This document shows positions 56,595-64,000 of a stretch of DNA of 64,000 bases, in pieces. The stretch spans positions 15,810,001 to 15,874,000 of the forward strand of contig NC_003282.8 of the NCBI RefSeq assembly GCF_000002985.6, read 5' to 3'. Within the stretch, counting starts at the first letter, position 1. Every line of letters begins with the position of its first letter. The notes under the pieces were generated by a model. The model worked only from the letters and a program-made list of their open reading frames with translations, was not told the DNA's origin and made no database searches. The position numbers were made by a program, and so were the translations under genes. Origin of the DNA: Caenorhabditis elegans. Taxonomy: Eukaryota > Nematoda > Chromadorea > Rhabditida > Rhabditidae.

Positions 56595-57425
56595 GTTTAA
56601 AATGGTTTTAATTGTCAAGTTTTAATTGTCAACTTCAATTAAAGACGTTATCAGATTTGAAAAAAAAGTGTCACATACAGTATCTCAAAATAGGCACCGT
56701 TCTCAATTATGCAGGCTCCTTCTCTCTTTTTTTTGGACTTGGGACCCTGATCAATATCAACCGCCGACATCTCACGATTTCCGCTAAGAATCCGTCAACA
56801 AATTGAAAATGTATTTTCATTGGTTACTGAAGGATTTTGTTTAAAAAAAACCAACCGAACAGCATGCTTACTGTTTTGTTAAATGTGAGCTCCACAAATA
56901 AAAACTCGTTCCCGATTTTCTAAGAAAAATTTTCACGAATTTTAACTGCTTCATTAATGCCATATCCTTCGTGAGAAAACAGTTCATTAGTTTTAAGGTA
57001 TTGATCATGTGTTGATGTGCTTTGTTATATAAGCAGAGTAAAACAGTTTCAACTTTTGACAATAAAAATCACATTTTTAGAAATTTTCATTGAACAACTT
57101 CAACGACGAATTCCGTTGTCTACAGTTCTTTTGAATTTGTTACCAGTGTGAAACATCATACACTGAAATAGTCCCCTTTTTTTAGATAAGAGACGTCATA
57201 TTTGTTTTTTCTTTATAAGTAATATTAATTCAACGGTCACGCGCAAGAATCCAGAAAATCTCAGCAATCACTTTTAGAAATTCCAAAAATTCGAGAAAAA
57301 AAAAGAGCGAAATGAACAGATTCACCCGAAAACCTCACAAATGAGTTTTTAAGACATATTGCGTTCAAAATTATTTTCTGTTTCAGATTTTCCATGAATA
57401 AAGTCAATTATATCATTTTCTTTAA

Positions 57426-57446
57426 TCTCGTTTTCGGGTTGTGCTG
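57426..57446 (+). ncRNA. candidate 21U-RNA (piRNA)
   Basis: Core CTGTTTCA at 57378-57385; TAAT ends at 57426, spacing 41 nt. Starts TCTCGTTTTC. Confidence 0.55.
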
Positions 57447-57447
57447 G

Positions 57448-57601
57448 AATGTGGCCGGGACCAATGTCAACCGCCGACAATTCACGGGATCGGCGCCCCA
57501 CTATGATCACCTCGCTGTGAGCCTGGCGGGCTAACAAGGGTGAACATAGTGGGGCGCGGAACCAGTGAGATGTCGGCGGATGATATTGGTTGGGGTTGCC
57601 A
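57448..57601. mobile_element. palindromic MITE-like element, internal part
   Basis: CAACCGCCGACAATTCACGG and GGCGCCCCACTATG face CATAGTGGGGCGCGGAACC and GTGAGATGTCGGCGG across a short centre. Outer arms are missing. Confidence 0.7.
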
Positions 57602-58036
57602 TTATGCGAGAAAACAACCCAAAAAAAACGGTACTGTATGTTTTATTCAAGTGTTGCTGTACGTAGAAAGTAGTTGCCTGTTTGTTTGTTTTCTGTTCTT
57701 TTTTAATTTTTTTTTAAACAGGAATATTTAGGAAGAATTTATTACACTTAAATTTTTTTCACAAAATTTAACATTTTAGCAAAACAGTAAAATTTTTTTT
57801 ACATTTCCAAATTTTTTATTCACTCGAGGGTGGGAGGGTCCTGCGTCGGTTTTTTTGTGGGAGATAATTAGTAATGCCAGATTAACTTTATGCGAAACAT
57901 TATAGTAAAGATAATAGGAACTAGTAAAATCTACAGTTTTTACTAGCTAATTTTCTCTTCATATGCAGATTAACAATTTGATGTTGTTAGAAACGTAAGC
58001 CTTTTGACCTAAAAAATTGAAAACTTTTTAATTATG

Positions 58037-58057
58037 AAAATGGATATCGATTAAATA
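58037..58057 (-). ncRNA. candidate 21U-RNA (piRNA)
   Basis: Core TGAAACAG (minus) at 58096-58103; U at 58057, spacing 39 nt (an alternative at 58054). Starts TATTTAATCG. Confidence 0.6.
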
Positions 58058-59520
58058 ATACCCAAAAACTTTTGAAATTCATTTAATGAAGGAAGTGAAA
58101 CAGCAGAAAATGATTGAAAATGAAATTGCATTTTGCCAAAAGTTTTTTGAAAATATTATATCGCAGTTGAATTTTTTCAATGTTTCATATTTTCAATAAA
58201 ACATAGTTGTAATATAACTTATTAATTGACAGTTTTTATACGTGGGTTGTATTGTTATTCTCTAACAAATTTGACAGAAAAGAGGAAAGATCAACTTCCA
58301 ATCGAAAATATTGACAGCTCCAAAAGTCCAGCATTTTGAGTGAACACTCAGGAGGGTTAGTTTAAAAAAGTTCAAAATTCGAAGTGTTAAAAAAAAAGTT
58401 ACGGTTTCAAAAAGTTTCTAAAATTCGTGAAAATGAAGTGGTAACATTGTTACACCGGAGCACTAAGGTAGTACCGCGCGGTCCCGCACTGCGTCGGCCG
58501 CTGCGTCGGCCGTTGTCAAATTCTAAAACATAAATAGTTAAAATTCAAATTTAAGTGAGTATGTTTCATGTTCCTATTAAAAAAAAAATCAGATTTCTCA
58601 AATTCACAAATACAACAATAATCACAACTTCTCACATTTTATATGAACTTCCATCGCATGTTTTGGGCGAACATTCTAATGCATAATTATAACTTGGAAA
58701 TTATACAGAAGTGTGAGTAGCGGAAAATTGCAATAATGTTTCATTGTGGTTTTATATTTTTATCGGCATTTTTGGAACAATTCCTGTGTTATATATAAAA
58801 AATTCGGAAAAAATTCTAAAAGAAACATGATTCCCGCTGATTTTCAAATTTTCTTTTCTAGACAACCTGAAACAATTTGTAAATATTGTTCTCAACATGT
58901 TCTGTGCTAAAGTTTATCCGGACGTGATAGTTTCATGTTTTATTTAACTGTTATAAATACCTTTTACTTTTATCAAGTAATATATACAGTTGCACCTTGT
59001 TAATAGAATTAATAGGCAAAAACAACTAAATTTCAATGCTACCCATTTCTCGTAACACAAATTATTTCTAATTTATGGGGCTATTCAAGTAGAGTCGGAA
59101 ATTGAAAAAAAGTGTAGAAAAGTGAAAAAATATTTTAAAAACATGTATTTTAATACAGTTGTGAAGTCATAAATGTTTTTAATACATTTTGCAACATAAC
59201 TTGAATAACCCCATTACTATTCAGAAAAAAACAAATGAAACGTTTTTTTGTCAAACAAAATTGGGGGTTTCAGTGACCGACATATCCCGATAATTTCGAT
59301 TAGCTATTTGAAACGAAACACAGATTTTACAAAAGATATTTCTGGATATAAATAAAACACTTGTAATGCTTCATGCTGCTCATGACAGCAAAAGAAATAA
59401 ACTACTGAACTATTTTTAAATCAATGCCCAGATTTTCGAAATTTGGAAAAAACAAACACTATCAACAATTTGTGCTGTTTCATTTTGTTCATATAAGCTC
59501 TTGGCAAGTCATTATAATAA

Positions 59521-59541
59521 TACGTACTTATTTTGCCCAGA
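59521..59541 (+). ncRNA. candidate 21U-RNA (piRNA)
   Basis: Core CTGTTTCA at 59475-59482; TAAT ends at 59521, spacing 39 nt. Starts TACGTACTTA. Confidence 0.65.
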
Positions 59542-60655
59542 AAGTATACTTTTTTTTGAATTTTGAAAATTGTTTGTTATTATTTTCAAATTCAACTTCA
59601 AATTAGTGAAAAACGTTACACAATTGTGTCAATAGGTAACTTGGGAACATTACTGTCATTTGATTTATAGATAAAAATGAGGAATAGTTGAAAATATAAA
59701 ATCCTGTTTTAAATTGATCATATTATTGTTTGTTAATATTGTCACATAACTCTTTTCCGGATTCGATTTTGCTGCCATACTCAAAACATTTAACAAAAAA
59801 ACGTTTTTAAAGGTTAAAAGAAGATAGGGTAACCGCCAGTAAAAATGAATCTTTTTGGTTGACCTGTAAAAAAAATTAAACTTCCCAACTTGGTTGTAAC
59901 GATACACAGAAAAAAGTTTCATTTTAAGAAATTTGCCGAGTAATTTACTTGTTGAAAAAAAAGTTAAAACTTTATTCCATTATTTTTTGTCATCAATTTT
60001 TGTTTTTGTGCTCCAAACTGTTTCTCTTAGGTGATAATGTGAAAATGTATTTTCTTCAAATTAATTTGCAAAGAAATTAGACACCTAGATTTAGAACCAT
60101 TTGCACTTGAATTTTATTTTTTTCCATTTTTTTGTATTGGGTAAGAAAATTTAGGAAACTAAAATAAAATTTCAATGTAAACGTAATATAAAGTTAAATG
60201 GATTATATGAAACCTGTCTAATAAAAAATGTTTTTGATAACTTTTTTTGAGTAGAAATACTATTTCAGGCATTGTAATATATTTCTAAACCGAAAACAAT
60301 TTTTCGGAAAAAAGCATCTTAAATTTCTAGGCCAAATTGGTTCTAAAAATTCGAACTGAAGTGTATGGAGAATTTGAAACTGCCAGTGAAAAGTTTAAAA
60401 ATTTGGAATAATTTTTAAACGAGAACATGGTTGCCGTAGACTTTTTCCCCTAATTCAAACAAAAAATAAAAACATTTTATAACTTTTTAAAACAATTAAA
60501 TTCGTTCATTAGATACTACTTTCTTTTTTTTTTGGATTCAGATTGTATTAAACAAAAAAGTTTTGAACAAAAAAAGTTAGATACTCTCTTTGCAGGTGAT
60601 ATTTGCCTTCTGTTTCGTAGTTTTAGTCACTTTTTTGGTAAATCACCAAATTTTA

Positions 60656-62221
60656 ATGCTAATGGATGGCTTAGTGTGGAATGGAAACAGAGAAGTTTCC
60701 GCAGGTCGTTTGGACACTTTAAATACATTTTTCCTTAACGCTTTGGAATTAATTTTACTTATCATTCACGTCTCGAATAATATTTTCTTCATACTACTTT
60801 TCATTTACAAAAGACCCAGAAAACCGGAAAACCCGGGCGGTTCTGAAAATGTTCACGCTCCGATTTTTAGAGAATTATACAATTTGTCTTTTCTATGCGT
60901 TATTTTCGATGATATCTGCCTATTCACGAGCATTTTGGGAAACGAAAAAAATGAAGCATCTGGTTTCATTTTTCTAATTATGATGTTGGTGGAAAGTAGT
61001 TTGGGAAGTTTTCTTCTCAGTTGTATCGTTTTGTTATCACTTCTCGCGTTTCTACAAAGGTTTCTGATTATATATATTCCGACGTTCAAGTGGATTCTGG
61101 CGGGGTGAGCTGTGAGCGGGTTCGGCATGTAGTTTCTCGAACTCGTAAGATGTCGGGTGCTACGAAGATCCATATTTTTTTGGAATCACGGGGAAAAGGC
61201 CAAAACCGGGATCCCCAACCAATATCAACCGCCGACATCTCATGAGTTCGGCGCTCCCACTATGCTTACCTCGCTGCGGGTGGGTCAGCTCGCCATAGCG
61301 AGTTAACACAATGCGCGCGGAACTCGTGAGATGTCGGCCGCCGTGATTTTCAAGAAAAACAGGTGGGATCTAATTTTTGGGATTTGTACACGCCACGCAG
61401 TTGTGTATTAATAGTGTAATTGAGTGTATTAATTTTATTGAAAACCTGTTTCAACCATTTTCTAAATATCTCTTTTTTCATGCTGATACAATTAGGACTT
61501 TTGTAGACGTTTCAAAACATTGATATAAAAAATTTGTTTATTGAACATAGCTTTGAACAACATTTGAAATCGATATCTCAAAATTCAGAAATTCCCTGAA
61601 ACGGGCAATGATTCTTCTGCACACTGTGATGATTCACTATTGCTGGGTTTCTAGTAAGTTTTCTTTGAAATTATGAGAAAAAAAATTTTTCCAGCTCGTT
61701 GTGACGCAGTTCACAATAATCGCCATTATTGCAGAAATGAAGAATACGAAAATCAATTTTTTGTCTATAATCTCGTATTTTTATTTTTCACTTTTATCAC
61801 TGGCGCTTTCTATTATCACCTGTTCAAAATCATGAAAAACATGGAAAATATAGCTGCCCGGAGTGCTTTACTTAATCAATTTATTCCGGTGTTTTTTGTG
61901 CAGCTGGTGGGTGTGTTGCGGCCGACGTTTGGCGGGTTGGCGGCTAGTACCCGCCAGATGTCGGGCGCACGGTTACCATTTCAAAATTTTAAAACTCGAA
62001 ATAATTTCCAGATCTACGTTCTATTTTTTGTTATATCAATGCTCATCAGTAGAATGTACACGAATTCTGGAATTAACAAACTGTTTGACCACGTAACTAT
62101 TTCACTAACAACCATATTCCCAATTATCATTTCAATTTCTTATATCAAAACAAGATTCGATTTCAAAACTGTAATTTTGTCAGTTTTTCGAGCGAACCGG
62201 TCGGAGGTGTCGCCAACCTGA
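60656..62221 (+). CDS. nematode chemoreceptor-like seven-transmembrane protein (SR superfamily)
   Basis: Four exons join in phase: 60656-61104, 61589-61653, 61695-61906, 62012-62221, about 311 aa, stop TGA at 62219, AATAAA at 62239. Hydrophobic segments: FFLNALELILLIIHVSNNIF (TM1), LSFLCVIFDDICLFTSIL (TM2), a long TM3 ending LLAFLQRFLIIYIP, AMILLHTVMIHYCW (TM4), FFVYNLVFLFFTFITGAF (TM5), LLNQFIPVFFVQL plus the next exon (TM6), and TTIFPIIISISYI (TM7). QRFLIIY at the end of TM3 is the kind of motif seen in worm SR receptors, perhaps Srz-like, but I cannot assign the class. The frame stays open 20 codons upstream to an acceptor at 60591-60595, so a short 5' exon may exist. The last intron (61907-62011) is 105 nt and open in frame. 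Intron 1 holds a full palindromic element. Confidence 0.7.
61120..61420. mobile_element. palindromic MITE-like element in the chemoreceptor intron
   Basis: CCAACCAATATCAACCGCCG, CATCTCATGAGTTCGGCGC and GCGGAACTCGTGAGATGTCG form the fold-back. The right end reads GTACACGCCACGCAGTTG. It fills most of intron 1 (61105-61588). Confidence 0.7.
61492..61512 (+). ncRNA. candidate 21U-RNA in chemoreceptor intron 1, sense
   Basis: Core CTGTTTCA at 61446-61453; CAAT ends at 61492, spacing 39 nt. Starts TTAGGACTTT. Confidence 0.6.
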
Positions 62222-62249
62222 TTTTGTGGTTTTTTTGAAATAAAATTAC

Positions 62250-62958
62250 CGTTTCACAAATTATTGATTCACTAAATCTCCACTTTATATCGCAGAAATT
62301 GAGAAAAGCAGCGGACAGACGTCTAAGATCGCGACGGGTCAATTATTCTTCTGTGTATCTTACAATGGTTAAATAATCATTTAATGTAAAAAATTCGGGA
62401 TTATATCATTCTGGCACAAATAATTAAAATCTTTTTTTTTCGTGGGACGCTGGACTAATTGAAAACTTTTATAAGTCGTTGTTTTTCTGGCCTATGTGAA
62501 ACAGTGAATTTTAGGAAAGTTTTCGTTTGTGAAAACTCATAAACTAAAACATTCTCATCAATTAAATTTCACAAACAAAGACCAAACTTCACCCAATAAA
62601 TGAGCAACATACTTGACCGAATAAATGAGCAACATGAAACTGTAAAAATTTCTTGAACATTTTTTCAAAAAATTGCAATATTTTATCAAGTTTTGTATAG
62701 TTCCAATCAGACTACATAGATAAAGTTTCAAAAAGTTCACGTAGTAGTACTAAAATCACTGAATAATACAGAAATCCAAGATGAAAATGCAAAAAATTTC
62801 GGCGGAAAAAGTCACGTTTTTCTAATCGTCTACTACACCTTTTGAATAATTAATTCCTTTCGATGGCTCACAAGATGGATTGATAAGTGAAAAGAAGCAT
62901 AACAACACATCAAAAATTCATTCTCGATCTGCAGTTGTGAGCTCCGAGAGCATTCGGA
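62250..62958. other. spacer between the chemoreceptor and guanylyl cyclase genes
   Basis: AT-rich DNA of about 700 bp with one good minus-strand 21U candidate. It must hold the cyclase promoter, but I see no distinct site. Confidence 0.4.
62438..62458 (-). ncRNA. candidate 21U-RNA (piRNA)
   Basis: Core TGAAACAG (minus) at 62497-62504; U at 62458, spacing 39 nt. Starts TTAGTCCAGC. Confidence 0.65.
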
Positions 62959-62959
62959 G

Positions 62960-63681
62960 ATGCTTCTCCTCTTACTTTTACTGAAAATTTCAACTTTTGT
63001 CGATTCTTTTCAAATTGGACATTTGGAGTTTGAAAATTCAAATGAGACACGAATTTTGGAGATTTGCATGAAAAATGCTGGGAGCTGGAGAGATCATAGG
63101 TTTTTTTTTTCAATTTTTTGAAAATTTCACTACAAAACAAAACACGTTTATACATATATTTTTCTCATCTTCTTTTGTTCGTCGAACATCTCATTTAAAT
63201 TTATTTTTTCAAAAGAAAAGCTTTGTTTAATTTGTTTTTTTTTAACAGACTAGTTTAAACTAGTTTGAACGCAGGATTTAATTCTGCCTACCTTTTTTTT
63301 CGGTGTTTGGGAATTGCACCAATTCTATAATTTATCTCGGAGCCCATTAAAGGTTAAGCGTTCATCCCTTAAAAAATTGATAAAGGTCAGTCTACAAATT
63401 CACGACTAGTAAGAGGTAGACAGGCAGCTAGGTAGGCGTCTAGGTAGGCACGCGCGCCTGAAGAAACCTCCACAAAAAGCATTTCAAATTTTCAGACTAA
63501 TCTCTCTTCCTTCTTGTCACAATTTCAATGGTCTGGAAAATGCTGCAAATCTCAACTACCAATATTCTGTGGATTTGCTCATTGGAGCAGCGTGTGATGA
63601 AGAAACTCAGACAGTATCCAGATTAGCATTGAGATGGCACAAATTGTACCTTTCTAGTGCTCCGCTGAGCACTAAAGAAAA
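62960..63681 (+). CDS. gcy-25: receptor-type guanylyl cyclase, first two exons (gene runs off the window), likely GCY-25
   Basis: Exon 1 is 62960-63099: MLLLLLLLKISTFVDSFQIG, an evident signal peptide, then HLEFENSNETRILEICMKNA. Exon 2 is 63496-63681 and joins in phase through AG|A (Arg), with acceptor ATTTTCAG and donor GTGAGC. Its product contains YSVDLLIGAACDEETQTVSR followed by LALRWHKLYLSSAPL. This matches the ANF-receptor (periplasmic-binding-like) ectodomain of receptor guanylyl cyclases, where V-D-x-x-I-G-x-x-C-x-x-E-T...L-A-x-x-W precedes a buried strand. Cyclase and kinase-homology domains would lie beyond the window. I recall gcy-25 as Y105C5B.2 on chromosome IV, and worm GCYs act in sensory neurons. 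Family is confident, the symbol moderate. The intron contains TAGGC-type repeats. Both exons are too short to stand out as ORFs. Confidence 0.75.
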
Positions 63682-63684
63682 GTG

Positions 63685-63705
63685 AGCGAAGAATAACCAT
63701 AAAAA
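63685..63705 (-). ncRNA. candidate 21U-RNA in guanylyl cyclase intron 2, antisense
   Basis: Core TGAAACAG (minus) at 63744-63751; U at 63705, spacing 39 nt. Starts TTTTTATGGT, four bases from the exon 2 donor. Confidence 0.55.
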
Positions 63706-64000
63706 ATGTGAAATATGCATTTTGAAATTTTAAGAAATAAGTTTGAAACAGTAGAATTTTTCATTGTTATAATGTTCTAGAAAAAATTCTAACACAAAAT
63801 GAATGCTACCTTGAAGGCTGCCTAGGTGCCTAGGTAGGTAGGTAGCCTGCCTGGTAGGCGTTCAGGGTGTGTCGCCTATGTACCACGTTTTTTATTCAAT
63901 TCTTAGTATAGTTTCCATTTTGAGTCAAAATTTTGAATTTGGCCCTAAATTAAGATAATATTTTGTTTAAGTCGGCAAGTTGATTTCATAAAATCATTTT

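Larger units (their letters stand above)
51485..60590. other. intergenic region, right part of the piRNA cluster
   Basis: Repeats dominate 51.5-53.0 kb. From 53.1 to 59.5 kb there are eleven exact cores, nine with a good YRNT. The other two, 52219-52226 (none) and 53756-53763 (nearest 44), are both on minus, and a seven-of-eight pair lies at 54301-54320. A repeated CATTAACAAA-GGAGTTTACC block occurs at 54840 and 55497. No gene evidence. Confidence 0.55.

Noticed and set aside
57349-57731. ORFs on both strands around 57.5 kb
   Set aside because: They read through a copy of the palindromic MITE.

Overview
The window is nuclear DNA of a Caenorhabditis nematode, almost certainly C. elegans. It is AT-rich and has short introns ending in TTTTCAG or TTTCCAG, telomere-type TTAGGC repeats, C. 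elegans-style Helitron, hAT-like and palindromic repeats, and recognisable worm genes. The two genes I can name (a DAF-38-type GPCR and the start of a GCY-25-type receptor guanylyl cyclase, both recalled as lying on clones Y105C5A/B) point to the right arm of chromosome IV. That placement is memory plus inference, not a search.

The dominant signal is not a protein gene. The 8-mer CTGTTTCA, the core of the Ruby motif that drives type I piRNA (21U-RNA) genes, occurs 60 times counting both strands. My rough composition-based expectation is 2 to 3. For 42 of the 60 a YRNT ends 38 to 42 nt downstream, mostly 39 or 40, the known position of the 21U-RNA 5' uridine. The window is therefore a dense piRNA gene cluster, with units in intergenic DNA and in introns, on both strands. 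Several duplications copied these units, including a multi-kb duplication at 18.1-22.8 and 23.9-26.6 kb.

Layout: 0-10 kb is intergenic piRNA territory with local duplications. 10.06-15.4 kb is a seven-exon GPCR (daf-38) on +. 16.0-17.7 kb is a minisatellite-rich Helitron relic. 17.7-36 kb is gene-free, duplicated and piRNA-rich, with one hAT-like MITE and two more Helitron-type elements. 36.0-38.1 kb holds a divergent pair of paralogous small membrane-protein genes with a broken third copy between them. 40.0-42.7 kb is a ten-exon TAK1/MOM-4-like kinase. 43.2-44.4 kb is a pile-up of a fold-back element, a hAT-like MITE with 8-bp target duplication and a G-rich minisatellite. 50.2-51.5 kb is a minus-strand gene of unknown function. 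52.7 kb has another hAT-like MITE. 60.6-62.2 kb is a nematode chemoreceptor-like 7TM gene. 62.96 kb to the end holds the first two exons of a receptor guanylyl cyclase.

The protein genes do not form an operon. Spacing is kilobases and orientations are mixed. Their introns are loaded with one palindromic repeat family (core CCGACATnTC...GAnATGTCGG) and, in at least three genes, with piRNA promoters. Exon coordinates were read by hand from splice consensus and reading-frame continuity.
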